Assembly (NCBI GenBank): GCA_004297445.1
Contig: SCUK01000077.1
Span: forward strand, 19,636 to 83,635
Reading direction: 5' to 3'
DNA from: Anaerolineae bacterium
Lineage (GTDB): Bacteria > Chloroflexota > Anaerolineae > Anaerolineales > UBA11579
Length of the DNA: 64,000 bases
The translations under genes were made by a program, and so were the position numbers. The notes beneath the pieces were generated by a model. That model was not told the DNA's origin. It saw only the letters and a list, made by a program, of their open reading frames with translations, and did not search any database. Of this stretch, positions 54,537 through 62,834 are shown piece after piece (the first letter of the stretch is position 1; every line of letters begins with the position of its first letter).

Positions 54537-55541
54537 TCAGTCGTCTTCGTCGTCTGAGACGGGTATGTTGAGGATCTGATTGGGGAAGATGAGGTCAGGG
54601 TTTTCGATCTGGGGGTTGGCAGCGAGAAGCTCCTCAAGAGTGATGCCAAGAATTCGACTAATTCTGGTGAGGTTTTCGCAAGCGGCCACGATGTAGGTGC
54701 CGCGCCAGATCTTGCCCTGCCCGCAGTTGCCTAAGGAGGAATCGCCGGGAGTGTCGCTGTCACCTGTGCCGCTATTGTCGTTACCTGTCGATGTGTCCGA
54801 TGGGGCGGGGTCGATGTGGAGGGCAAGCGGGGCTGAGGCGGCCGATTCGCCGGAACTGATGTCAATGGCCTGAGCGATGATGGTCAGGTCGCCTGCAGGC
54901 AGTTCGGCAATCAAAGACCATTCGCCTGTATCCGAGGCGGTCGTCTCGGCCAGCGTCTGGCTGGCATCGGTAAGCTCGATGGTTGTGCCAGCGGGCGCGG
55001 TGCCGGAGAACTCTACCGGGCCAGCGGTGGGTGCTTGGTCAGCGGAGGGCGAGTCTATGGTTGGCGGTTGAAGAGGCTGGGCGAGTGACTCAACCTGCCA
55101 GGTGAGGGGCTCGGTTTCTGCGAGGGTCGCACCGGACTCATCCAGGGCGCGTGCGATGACTTCCAGATTGCCGGGAGTGAGGTCGGTGGTAATCGACCAC
55201 TCTCCGGTTGCCGAGGCGGTGGTCGAACCGAGTGCAGAACCGTTGCCCGAAAGTTCGACAGTGAGGCCGGGGTCAGCGAGGCCAGCGAATGTGACGGCGC
55301 CTTCAGTTAACAGATCAGACGGCGAAGGTTGGTCCAGAGTGAGGCGCGGGAGGGGAACGGGAGTGGTTGAAGGCGGCTGTAACGTGGGGGAAACTACGGG
55401 CGTGCTGGTGCCGATGGGCGCGGCTACCGGGAGAGGCGAAACGGGCCGATTCCAGAAAACGAGCAGAAGAAGAATCAGCAGGATGGCGACGACCAGTTTG
55501 AACCAGTCGTAGGGTAACCAGCGTTGGGCTTTGCTCTCCAT
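54537..55541 (-). CDS. membrane-anchored protein with two Ig-like repeats and a LysM domain
   Basis: The 334-residue protein has an N-terminal membrane helix (about 15-30), a Pro/Thr/Ser-rich linker, and two Ig-like repeats of about 85 residues. Each repeat carries a matching core (GSTTASATGEWSITTDLTPG; ETTASDTGEWSLIAELPAG). A low-complexity Ser/Asp/Gly linker and a C-terminal LysM domain follow (YIVAACENLTRISRILGITLEELLAANPQI). LysM binds glycan such as peptidoglycan, so the protein probably spans from membrane to wall. It lies 28 nt downstream of the HhH protein gene. The exact role is unknown. Confidence 0.75.
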   Translation of the reverse strand: MESKAQRWLPYDWFKLVVAILLILLLLVFWNRPVSPLPVAAPIGTSTPVVSPTLQPPSTTPVPLPRLTLDQPSPSDLLTEGAVTFAGLADPGLTVELSGNGSALGSTTASATGEWSITTDLTPGNLEVIARALDESGATLAETEPLTWQVESLAQPLQPPTIDSPSADQAPTAGPVEFSGTAPAGTTIELTDASQTLAETTASDTGEWSLIAELPAGDLTIIAQAIDISSGESAASAPLALHIDPAPSDTSTGNDNSGTGDSDTPGDSSLGNCGQGKIWRGTYIVAACENLTRISRILGITLEELLAANPQIENPDLIFPNQILNIPVSDDEDD

Positions 55542-55569
55542 GGATGCCTTACTTGTCGTCCTTCGTTGG

Positions 55570-55944
55570 TTACTTTTTCCTGCGGGGGGTCACGTCTTCG
55601 CGGGTGCCGGCACGAATTTCGGCCAGTTCGCGGGCTTCCTTGATGAGGCTTGCCTCGTCGGCGAGATTCTTAATTTCCGGGCCGATGATGGTTTCCATGT
55701 CGGCTGGAGCCAATTCGGCCAGTCCTTCGAAGGTGTATATCCCGGCGGCGTTCAATTTGTCGGCAATTACCGGGCCGATGCCGTGGATGACCTCTAGCGG
55801 ATCGCGGCGTGCGTGTAACTGGGCGCGGAGCCGGGCGATTTCGTCGGCGGAGCCGGAGCGACGGCGCCAGTAGAGCCAGTCGATGACCCATTCGACGAGC
55901 CAGCCGATGAGAATGCCGAGGATGAGAGCGGTCCAGATATTCAT
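55570..55944 (-). CDS. membrane-anchored helix-hairpin-helix protein
   Basis: This 124-residue protein has an N-terminal membrane helix (about 5-25) followed by a basic patch (YWRRR), a short coiled coil and a helix-hairpin-helix fold with the motif DPLEVIHGIGPVIADKLNAAGIYTFEGLAEL split across residues 48-80. This is the arrangement of proteins annotated as flap-endonuclease-1-like 5' nuclease, but no catalytic residues are evident. The HhH domain usually contacts DNA without sequence preference. GGAGGCG lies 8 nt before the ATG. Confidence 0.72.
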   Translation of the reverse strand: MNIWTALILGILIGWLVEWVIDWLYWRRRSGSADEIARLRAQLHARRDPLEVIHGIGPVIADKLNAAGIYTFEGLAELAPADMETIIGPEIKNLADEASLIKEARELAEIRAGTREDVTPRRKK

Positions 55945-56013
55945 GTGTTACGCCTCCAGCGAAGTCGATTCTATTTTAGCGTATGTGGAGAAGAAAACTA
56001 AGAATCAATCTCA

Positions 56014-56036
56014 CGCAAAGCCGCAAAGTCGCAAAA
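56014..56036. repeat. short CGCAAAG direct repeats
   Basis: CGCAAAG occurs at 56014, 56022 and, with one change, 56030 (8-nt period), in a non-coding gap between the HhH gene and the Lrp gene. Similar CGCAAAG strings occur between genes in many environmental genomes. No function is evident. Confidence 0.4.
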
Positions 56037-56141
56037 GAGACAGGGAATGCAGAATTTTCAACCCACTGGGTATGCTGACCGACGCGGTAGAACGCGTTGA
56101 ATGCTATCCGGGACGATTTCCGATTCGGCAAGAAACAGGCT

Positions 56142-56169
56142 TGACAGGGTGCGATTATCGTAAGATGAT
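56142..56169 (+). promoter_or_regulatory. promoter of the Lrp-type regulator gene
   Basis: TTGACA (56142-56147) and GATGAT (56164-56169) are 16 nt apart. The start would fall at the GTG codon at 56176, so the transcript is probably leaderless. Confidence 0.45.
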
Positions 56170-56175
56170 GAATTT

Positions 56176-56667
56176 GTGACTACGAATAACGCAGGCCTCG
56201 CCCAGCTGGACAAACTCGATCGGGACATCATCGCCCATTTGCAACAAGATGGACGCAAGGCGTTCACTGACATCGCCAAGGAACTGAACATTTCCGAGGG
56301 GACAGTACGTAACCGGGTGGGCCGGCTGGTGGATGGAAACGTATTGCAGGTGGTGGGGATGGTTGACCCCTACCAATTGGGGTTCGATGCGCCGGCGCTC
56401 ATCGGCGTATCGGTGTCGCCGCCGGACATTGAACGGGCGGCAGCGGAAATCGCGGAGCTGGCTGAAGTGAGCTACCTGATCATGGTGTCCGGTGACTTTG
56501 ACCTGTACGTGGAAGTGATGTGCAGGGACCGCGACCACCTGGCAAAATTCCTGAACGAACGACTACGGCAGGTGCCCGGCGTGCAGCGTACTGAAACATT
56601 TCTAATCCTCAAGACCTACAAACTGGCCTACGGCGCAGCGCCCAACCATCCGCCGGGCCAATACTAG
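56176..56667 (+). CDS. Lrp/AsnC-family transcriptional regulator
   Basis: This 163-residue regulator has an N-terminal winged helix (LDKLDRDIIAHLQQDGRKAFTDIA with ELNISEGTVRNRVGRL) and a C-terminal RAM ligand-binding domain (YLIMVSGDFDLYVEVMC, GVQRTETFLILKTYK). Such proteins sense amino acids and control catabolic operons; the aldehyde dehydrogenase and aminotransferase genes directly downstream are the likely targets. It starts with GTG at 56176 and has no Shine-Dalgarno. The stop is 25 nt before the next start. Confidence 0.9.
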   Translation: MTTNNAGLAQLDKLDRDIIAHLQQDGRKAFTDIAKELNISEGTVRNRVGRLVDGNVLQVVGMVDPYQLGFDAPALIGVSVSPPDIERAAAEIAELAEVSYLIMVSGDFDLYVEVMCRDRDHLAKFLNERLRQVPGVQRTETFLILKTYKLAYGAAPNHPPGQY

Positions 56668-56692
56668 TCCGCTGACCTATCGAGGAGGACGG

Positions 56693-58141
56693 ATGTACAT
56701 CAACGGCAAGGTGACGCAGGGGAAAGCGAGCGAGAAAATCGACGTGCTCAACCCGGCCACGGAAGAGGTGATTGGGTCGGCGTGGCGCGGAACCCCGCAG
56801 GATGTGGACGCGGCGGTGGCGGCGGCGCACTCGGCGTTCGACGGTTGGCGCAAAACGCCAGCCAACCAGCGAGCCGGGCTGATGCATCGGGCAGCGGCAA
56901 AGATGCGTGACAACCATCGCGCGCTGGTGGAATCATTGACATTGGAAGAAGGCAAGCCACTGGTAGAGCACGAAGAAGAAGTGTGGTGGACGGAAGAAAC
57001 GATGGATTACTACGCCGAACTGGGACGCCACCAGCGGGGGTTGGTGCTGCCGCCGGGAGATGCGGCGCAGTTCAACTTCGTGCTTGAAGAGCCGTGGGGG
57101 GTGGTGGGGTGCATCATCCCGTGGAACTACCCGCTGCTGCTGTTGGCCTGGAAGCTGGCACCGGCGCTGGCGGCCGGCAACACGGTGGTGATTAAGCCTT
57201 CTGAGTTCACGCCGCTGACGACGCTCAAACTTGTCGAGATGGCGTTTGATCACTTCCCTCCGGGGGTCGTGAACGTGGTGACGGGGCTGGGGGTCGAGAC
57301 CGGCGAGCCGCTGGTGAAACACCCGGATGTGAAGATGATCGCGTTTACTGGGTCGCTGGCGACAGGGCAACGAATCGCCTCGCTGGCGGCGCCGATGATG
57401 AAGAAACTACACCTGGAATTGGGTGGCAAGGACCCGATGGTGATTGGCCCGGATGTGGAGTTGAAGGTGGCGACACGGGCGCTGGCGTACTCAGCGCTGC
57501 TGAATGCCGGGCAGGTGTGCACCAGCACGGAACGGGTGTACGTGCATGACAGCCTGTACCCGCAGTTTACCGAAGAACTGGCGGAGTTTGTGTCTTCGCT
57601 GCGGTTAGGGAACGGGATGGATGCGGGCACGGAAATCGGGCCGATGCTGCGAGGCCATTTCCGCGAGAAAGTGGAGAATCAGGTGGCGGATGCCGTAAAG
57701 AATGGGGCGAAGGTGGTGGTGGGCGGCGAGCGGCCCGCGGAGTTTGATAAGGGATTCTTCTACAAGCCGACTATCCTGGTGGATGTTAACCACAGCATGA
57801 AGGTGATGACTGAAGAAACATTTGGGCCGATTATCCCGCTGATGCCCTATAAGGATTTTGACGAAGCCATCTGGCTGGCGAACGACTCGCAATACGGACT
57901 GGGCGCCAGTTTGATGAGCAATGACGCAAAGCTGGTGAAACGATTCTTTGAAGGCGTACAGGCAGGGTCAATCTGGATTAATGACCCATTGACGGACAAC
58001 TTTGCCGGGCCGTTCGGGGGGATGAAGATGAGCGGGCAGGGGCGCGAACTGGGGGAGGCCGGGTACCAGGAGTTCCTGCAAATTAAGCATGTACATTGGG
58101 ATATGGAAGCGGAAATCAAGGAGTACTGGTATCCGTATTAG
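56693..58141 (+). CDS. NAD(P)-dependent aldehyde dehydrogenase (betaine/aminobutyraldehyde type)
   Basis: A 482-residue aldehyde dehydrogenase with catalytic Cys276 (NAGQVCTSTERV), general base Glu242 (HLELGGKDP), cofactor motif FTGSLATGQ and IPWNYPLLLLAWKLAPALAAG. Family choice among betaine, 4-aminobutyraldehyde and succinate-semialdehyde dehydrogenases is not possible from sequence; the adjacent aminotransferases make an omega-amino-aldehyde or semialdehyde substrate likely. GAGGAGG lies 7 nt before the ATG. It is the first structural gene behind the Lrp regulator. Confidence 0.88.
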   Translation: MYINGKVTQGKASEKIDVLNPATEEVIGSAWRGTPQDVDAAVAAAHSAFDGWRKTPANQRAGLMHRAAAKMRDNHRALVESLTLEEGKPLVEHEEEVWWTEETMDYYAELGRHQRGLVLPPGDAAQFNFVLEEPWGVVGCIIPWNYPLLLLAWKLAPALAAGNTVVIKPSEFTPLTTLKLVEMAFDHFPPGVVNVVTGLGVETGEPLVKHPDVKMIAFTGSLATGQRIASLAAPMMKKLHLELGGKDPMVIGPDVELKVATRALAYSALLNAGQVCTSTERVYVHDSLYPQFTEELAEFVSSLRLGNGMDAGTEIGPMLRGHFREKVENQVADAVKNGAKVVVGGERPAEFDKGFFYKPTILVDVNHSMKVMTEETFGPIIPLMPYKDFDEAIWLANDSQYGLGASLMSNDAKLVKRFFEGVQAGSIWINDPLTDNFAGPFGGMKMSGQGRELGEAGYQEFLQIKHVHWDMEAEIKEYWYPY

Positions 58142-58230
58142 CGGGCGATGAAATTGGTGACAACGAAACAGTAAGTGAAAGCACTCCGGGATGTGAATCT
58201 GACAAGCCAGTAAGACGTGAGAGGACAAGA

Positions 58231-59502
58231 ATGAGCGAGCATCCATCGTTGGGCAATATTTCACCCGTTTGGTCGCGCAGTTGGACAATAGTAGCGGAGC
58301 GCGGGGAAGGTGCCTGCCTGTACAGCACGGACGGCCGGGAATTCCTGGATTTCACCACCGGCATCGGCGTGACGAATACGGGCCACTGCCACCCAAAAGT
58401 GGTAAAGGCGGTGCAGGAGCAGGCGGCCAAACTGCTGCATGGACAGGCCAACATCGTGCTGCACCAGCCGATGCTGGATTTGATTGGGGAACTAAAGAGT
58501 ATCCTGCCGCCGAGTCTGGATGGATTCTTCTTCAGCAACAGCGGGGCAGAGGCGGTGGAGGGGGCGATGAAACTGGCGCGCATGGCAACGGGCCGTACGA
58601 ACATGGTGGTGTTCCAGGGGTCGTTTCACGGGCGCACGGTAGGGACGATGTCCCTGACGACGAGCAAGACCATTTACAGGGGCGGGTACCAGCCGCTGAT
58701 GCCGGGCGTGTTTGTGGCGCCGTTCCCGTATTCGCTGCGCTATGGCTGGAGTGAAGAGGAGACCAGCCGCTGGTGCTTGAGTGAACTGGAATACCTGCTG
58801 ACCTCACAGACCGCGCCGGAAGAGACCGCGGCGTTCCTGATTGAGCCGGTGCTGGGCGAGGGCGGGTACATCGCGCCGCCGAAGTCATTCCTGCAGGGAC
58901 TGCGGAAACTGGCCGACCAGCATGGCATCCTGCTGATCGCCGATGAAATCCAATCCGGGTTCGGGCGCACGGGAAAATGGTTCGCATTTGAACATTACGA
59001 TTTTGTGCCCGATATCCTGATTGTGGCGAAGGGGCTGGCCTCCGGATTGCCGCTATCGGGAGTCATCGCTTCGAAAGCGTTGATGCAGAAATGGACACCG
59101 GGTTCGCATGGCGGAACATATGGCGGCAACGCGGTCTCCTCGGCGGCGGCGGTGGCGACGGTACGTGCCATTCGCGATGAAGGGATGCTGGGGAATGCGA
59201 CGGCGCGCGGCAAACAATTGATGGATGGGTTGAAAGCGCTGGCGAAAAAGCACGAGAAAATCGCGGAAGTGCGCGGCCTGGGGCTGATGGTTGGGGTGGA
59301 GTTCCGAGACGCTGACGGCAAGCCGGACAAAGCGGCGGCCAAGAGCGCAGTAAAGGGCTGCTATGAACGCAGCCTGTTGCTGCTGACCTGCGGTGCGTGG
59401 GACAGCGTTATCAGGTTCATCCCACCACTGATCGTGACGGAGGAACAAATTGACCATTCTCTCAGCCTCTTTGAGGCGGCACTGAAAGACGAACATCACT
59501 AG
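58231..59502 (+). CDS. class III aminotransferase, 4-aminobutyrate aminotransferase-like
   Basis: This 423-residue PLP enzyme resembles 4-aminobutyrate and other omega-amino-acid transaminases. It has DFTTGIGVTNTGHCHPKVV, the cofactor-phosphate motif FSNSGAEAVEGAMKLAR, GSFHGRTVGTMSLTT, LIADEIQSGFGRTGK with the PLP-ring Asp, and Lys267 in IVAKGLASGLPLSG. GAGAGGA precedes the ATG at 58231, so the 45 further in-frame codons, which run back into the dehydrogenase gene, are not used. Product semialdehydes would be oxidised by the flanking aldehyde dehydrogenases. Confidence 0.88.
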   Translation: MSEHPSLGNISPVWSRSWTIVAERGEGACLYSTDGREFLDFTTGIGVTNTGHCHPKVVKAVQEQAAKLLHGQANIVLHQPMLDLIGELKSILPPSLDGFFFSNSGAEAVEGAMKLARMATGRTNMVVFQGSFHGRTVGTMSLTTSKTIYRGGYQPLMPGVFVAPFPYSLRYGWSEEETSRWCLSELEYLLTSQTAPEETAAFLIEPVLGEGGYIAPPKSFLQGLRKLADQHGILLIADEIQSGFGRTGKWFAFEHYDFVPDILIVAKGLASGLPLSGVIASKALMQKWTPGSHGGTYGGNAVSSAAAVATVRAIRDEGMLGNATARGKQLMDGLKALAKKHEKIAEVRGLGLMVGVEFRDADGKPDKAAAKSAVKGCYERSLLLLTCGAWDSVIRFIPPLIVTEEQIDHSLSLFEAALKDEHH

Positions 59503-59518
59503 ACGCTAGCGAGGTTTT

Positions 59519-60829
59519 ATGAGTTTGCAGGGAAGCAAGACCAAGGCACTGTACCAACAGGCGGCGAAAATCATGCCGTATGGGGTGAGCTCGAATTTCC
59601 GGTATTGGGGACCGGACGATACGATGGTGATGACCCGCGCCCAGGGGCCATACATGTGGGATGCGGATGACAAACGCTACATTGATTACCGGCTCGGGTT
59701 TGGGCCGGTAATCCTGGGGCATGCCCATCCTGAAATCAACCGCAGGGTGGCGGAGGCGATTCAGGGTGGGACAATCTTTGCGTGGATGACGCCGCTGGAA
59801 ATTGAGGTGTGTGAACGGGTGGCGCGTATGACCGGCATGGAGATGGTGCGCCTGACGAACACCGGTACTGAAGCGACGATGCATTCGTTGCGTCTGGCGC
59901 GGGCGCACACCGGGCGCGAAAAATTCATCAAGTACGAAGGTGCCTACCATGGAATGAGCGATTACTACCTGTACAGCACGGCTTCCTCGCGGGCGACGGC
60001 CATGGGATCGCGGCGCAATCCGATTCCGCAACAGAACTCTTCCGGCATTCCCAAGGGATTGAGCCAGTATGTGTACACGCTGCCATTCAATGATGAGGAA
60101 TTGCTGGAGGACCTGATTGAACGGACGTGGCAGGATGTGGCGGCGCTGATCATCGAGCCGACGATGGGTAACATCGCAGGGATTGGCCCTGTGCCGGGTT
60201 ATCTGGAAAAAGTGCGCGAACTGACTGCCAAATACGGCATCGTGTTAATTTTTGATGAAGTGAAGACCGGGTTCCGGCTGGCCAATGGCGGGGCGCAGGA
60301 AGTGTTTGGCATCCGGGCGGATTTGGCGACGTACGCGAAATCCCTGGGAAATGGTTTTCCGGTGGCCGCCATTGCCGGGAAGCGGGAAATCATGATGACG
60401 ATGGAACCGGGGGCGGTGTCGCATGGCGGCACGTATGTGGGCAATGTGGTGGGGACGGCGGCCGCAGTGGCGGTATTGGAAATGCTGGAAACGAAACCGA
60501 TCCTTGAAGAAGTGAAGGCGCGCGGCCAACAGTTAATGGAAGGCATAGACGAAATCCTGACCGAGGCAGACATCCCTCACTGTATGACGGGATTGCCGGC
60601 GATGTTTGGATACATCCTGGGGACGGAAGTGCCGCCGCGCGATTTTCGCGAGTATGCCAAGGGAAATGCGCCCTTGTACGAAGCGATAGCGGTGGAGCTT
60701 ATCCATCGCGGGGTGATGCCGGACGCAGACGGACGCGAGCCATGGTTCATGTGCCACGCACACGATGAAAGCATCATCGGCGAAACGCTGGATGTATTCA
60801 AGGATGCGGTGCACGCGGCAAAGAAGTGA
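59519..60829 (+). CDS. class III aminotransferase, glutamate-1-semialdehyde aminomutase-like
   Basis: This 436-residue PLP protein looks like HemL (MPYGVSSNFRYWGP, YIDYRLGFGPVILGHAHPEI, TNTGTEATMHSLRLARA, YEGAYHGMSDYYL, FDEVKTGFRLANGG, Lys274 in TYAKSLGNGFPVAA). The catabolic neighbours, only 16 nt from the upstream aminotransferase, argue for a distinct transaminase or aminomutase rather than tetrapyrrole synthesis. Many proteins annotated as GSA aminomutase in this family have other substrates. A 15-bp hairpin follows the stop. Confidence 0.85.
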   Translation: MSLQGSKTKALYQQAAKIMPYGVSSNFRYWGPDDTMVMTRAQGPYMWDADDKRYIDYRLGFGPVILGHAHPEINRRVAEAIQGGTIFAWMTPLEIEVCERVARMTGMEMVRLTNTGTEATMHSLRLARAHTGREKFIKYEGAYHGMSDYYLYSTASSRATAMGSRRNPIPQQNSSGIPKGLSQYVYTLPFNDEELLEDLIERTWQDVAALIIEPTMGNIAGIGPVPGYLEKVRELTAKYGIVLIFDEVKTGFRLANGGAQEVFGIRADLATYAKSLGNGFPVAAIAGKREIMMTMEPGAVSHGGTYVGNVVGTAAAVAVLEMLETKPILEEVKARGQQLMEGIDEILTEADIPHCMTGLPAMFGYILGTEVPPRDFREYAKGNAPLYEAIAVELIHRGVMPDADGREPWFMCHAHDESIIGETLDVFKDAVHAAKK

Positions 60830-60841
60830 GATATTGCTTAG

Positions 60842-60875
60842 CGATGAAGCCGCGCAGGGTTGCGCGGCTTCATCG
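60842..60875 (+). terminator. hairpin after the HemL-like aminotransferase gene
   Basis: A 15-bp perfect stem (60842-60856 with 60861-60875, GGGT loop) lies 13 nt after the stop codon. There is no T tract, so it may attenuate rather than stop transcription into the next dehydrogenase gene, 45 nt further on. Confidence 0.55.
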
Positions 60876-60919
60876 ATTCAGAGTGGTATCCTTCAAGTAA
60901 TTGAACAAGGAGAAAAACG

Positions 60920-62356
60920 ATGAGTGTGCGCGACTTCCAGCATTTCATCAATGGCGAGTGGACGGCTCCGGCAGGCGGCGGGATGATCGATTCCATCGAC
61001 CCCTCGACTGAAGACGTCATTGCGCGGGTAGGCCGCGGCAATGCTCATGACATCAATGCGGCGGTTGGCGCGGCGCGGGCGGCGTTCCCGGCGTGGCGTG
61101 ATAAGAAACCCAAAGACCGTGCCCGGTTGCTGTTTGACCTGGCGCGGGCGATTGAGGCGCGGGTGGATGAGTTCGCGAAGTGGGAAACACTGGACAGCGG
61201 AAAACCGTTGCCGCGGTCGCGCGGCGAGGTGTTGAGCACGGCGCGCTACTTTGAATTCTATGCCGGCGCGGCGGACAAGTATTACGGCGAGACCATCCCG
61301 CTGGGGGCGGATTACATTGACTTCACGCTGCGGGAACCGATGGGGGTGACGGCGCACATCGTGCCGTGGAATTTCCCGATGAACATGATTGGCCGTAGCG
61401 TGGCGCCAGCGCTAGCGATGGGCAACACGGCAGTCGTCAAGCCAGCGGAGCAGACGCCGGTGACGGCCATGCTGCTGGCAGAACTCATGCAGGAGCTGGG
61501 ATTCCCGGCCGGGGTGTTTAACGTGGTGAACGGGTACGGCACAGAAGCCGGCGCGCCGTTGACGGCACACCCAGACATCGATTGCATCACGTTTACGGGG
61601 TCGGTGGAGACCGGGCGCATCATCATGAAGACTGCGGCGGAGCACATCAAACCGGTGGTGCTGGAGCTGGGTGGCAAGAGCCCGAACATCATTTTTGCGG
61701 ATACGGACCTGGACCTGGCGGTGGCGGAGGCATCCAAGGGCATCTTCTCCAACACCGGGCAGGTGTGTTCGGCGGGTTCGCGGGTTCTTGTAGAGGCGCG
61801 GGTGCGCGACGCGTTTGTGGAGAAGCTGGCGGCACGCACCAATCAGATCAAGGTAGGGCGCGGGATGGACAGCCCGGAGATGGGACCGCTGGTGAGCCGT
61901 GAGCAGTACGAACGCGTAGAAATCTACATGGGCATCGGGCGGGAAGAAGGGGCAGAAGTGGCGGCAGGGGGTAACCGGCCGCCTGAATTCGAGAAGGGAT
62001 TCTTCTGGCAGCCGACCATCCTGGACCGGGTAACGCCGGAGATGCGGGTGGCGCAGGAGGAAATCTTCGGGCCGGTGCTGGCGGTGCTGACGTTTGACGA
62101 TGAGGCCGAGGCATTGGAAATCGCCAATGGGGTGAAGTACGGTCTGGTGGCCGGGATATTCACCAACGACATAAATCGAGCCATGCGGTTGGCGCGCGAC
62201 CTGAAGGCGGGGCAGGTGTATGTGAATGAGTATTTTGCCGGTGGGGAAGAGACGCCCTTTGGCGGATACAAGCAGAGCGGTTTTGGGCGCGAGAAGGGCC
62301 TGGAAGCGTTGATAAATTACACCCAGGTCAAGAACGTGGCGATTCGGATACGTTAG
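60920..62356 (+). CDS. NAD(P)-dependent aldehyde dehydrogenase (betaine-aldehyde type)
   Basis: A 478-residue aldehyde dehydrogenase with base Glu249 (LELGGKSPN), nucleophile Cys283 (TGQVCSAGSRV), IVPWNFPMNMIGRSVAPALAMG and the C-terminal VNEYFAGGEETPFGGYKQSG. It is clearly different from the two other dehydrogenases in this cluster and is closest in pattern to betaine or 4-aminobutyraldehyde dehydrogenases. AAGGAG lies before the ATG. It is the last gene of the amino-compound cluster and ends at a bidirectional terminator. Confidence 0.88.
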   Translation: MSVRDFQHFINGEWTAPAGGGMIDSIDPSTEDVIARVGRGNAHDINAAVGAARAAFPAWRDKKPKDRARLLFDLARAIEARVDEFAKWETLDSGKPLPRSRGEVLSTARYFEFYAGAADKYYGETIPLGADYIDFTLREPMGVTAHIVPWNFPMNMIGRSVAPALAMGNTAVVKPAEQTPVTAMLLAELMQELGFPAGVFNVVNGYGTEAGAPLTAHPDIDCITFTGSVETGRIIMKTAAEHIKPVVLELGGKSPNIIFADTDLDLAVAEASKGIFSNTGQVCSAGSRVLVEARVRDAFVEKLAARTNQIKVGRGMDSPEMGPLVSREQYERVEIYMGIGREEGAEVAAGGNRPPEFEKGFFWQPTILDRVTPEMRVAQEEIFGPVLAVLTFDDEAEALEIANGVKYGLVAGIFTNDINRAMRLARDLKAGQVYVNEYFAGGEETPFGGYKQSGFGREKGLEALINYTQVKNVAIRIR

Positions 62357-62375
62357 CCAGTGGACTTAAAACCTG

Positions 62376-62405
62376 GCAGGGCACAGCATGCTGTGCCCTG
62401 CTTTT
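62376..62405. terminator. bidirectional intrinsic terminator (perfect palindrome)
   Basis: 62376-62401 is a perfect 26-nt palindrome forming an 11-bp stem with a CATG loop. It is followed by CTTTTC on the plus strand and preceded by TTAAAACC, which gives a T tract on the minus strand. It separates the convergent aldehyde dehydrogenase and MazG-like genes. Confidence 0.88.
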
Positions 62406-62418
62406 CATATCTAACCAG

Positions 62419-62754
62419 TCAGTCTGTGCGATTGCGGCTGGCAGATTCGCTGAAGCCATCGGGGTATCGGCGACGGAGTTTGTCCACATTCATTTGCGCG
62501 ATTGCGGCGAGTTCGAGATTGCAGGCGCTGGCGGCTTCGGAGAGATACCAGAGGATGTCGCCCAGTTCATCAGCCAGGACATCAGGCTTTATCTCATGGC
62601 CGTGAGCGGTGAGTTTCTTGACAAGGTTTGCAAATTCGCCAGCTTCACCGGCCAGACCGAGGGCGGCGATAATCTTGCGAAAGTCGCCATCGCGGCCTGC
62701 GCCGGATGTGCGGGACGCGAGACGCTGATAGTCATTGAGAGACAAGTCGGACAT
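62419..62754 (-). CDS. MazG-like nucleoside triphosphate pyrophosphohydrolase
   Basis: The 111-residue all-alpha protein carries the metal-binding pattern of the MazG/dUTPase superfamily (LGLAGEAGEFANLVKKL, ADELGDILWYLSEAA). These enzymes hydrolyse NTPs or modified dNTPs to monophosphates as house cleaning. It is short, like the single-domain MazG relatives rather than the two-domain E. coli MazG. GGAGGAG precedes the ATG at 62754, and TATAAT at 62778-62783 (minus strand) is the likely -10 box. Confidence 0.85.
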   Translation of the reverse strand: MSDLSLNDYQRLASRTSGAGRDGDFRKIIAALGLAGEAGEFANLVKKLTAHGHEIKPDVLADELGDILWYLSEAASACNLELAAIAQMNVDKLRRRYPDGFSESASRNRTD

Positions 62755-62777
62755 GGACTCCTCCATTCGGTCATTCC

Positions 62778-62783
62778 ATTATA
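62778..62783 (-). promoter_or_regulatory. -10 box of the MazG-like gene
   Basis: On the minus strand TATAAT lies 23 nt before the ATG and upstream of a GGAGGAG ribosome-binding site, so this gene has a leader, unlike its divergent neighbour. Confidence 0.5.
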
Positions 62784-62821
62784 GCGGGCTGTCTGTGGCT
62801 GCGGTTCGTTTGAGTTGAGTC

Positions 62822-62827
62822 TATAAT
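62822..62827 (+). promoter_or_regulatory. -10 box giving a leaderless adenosine deaminase transcript
   Basis: A perfect TATAAT ends 7 nt before the ATG at 62835, with no Shine-Dalgarno sequence between. Confidence 0.55.
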
Positions 62828-62834
62828 CCTCGCC

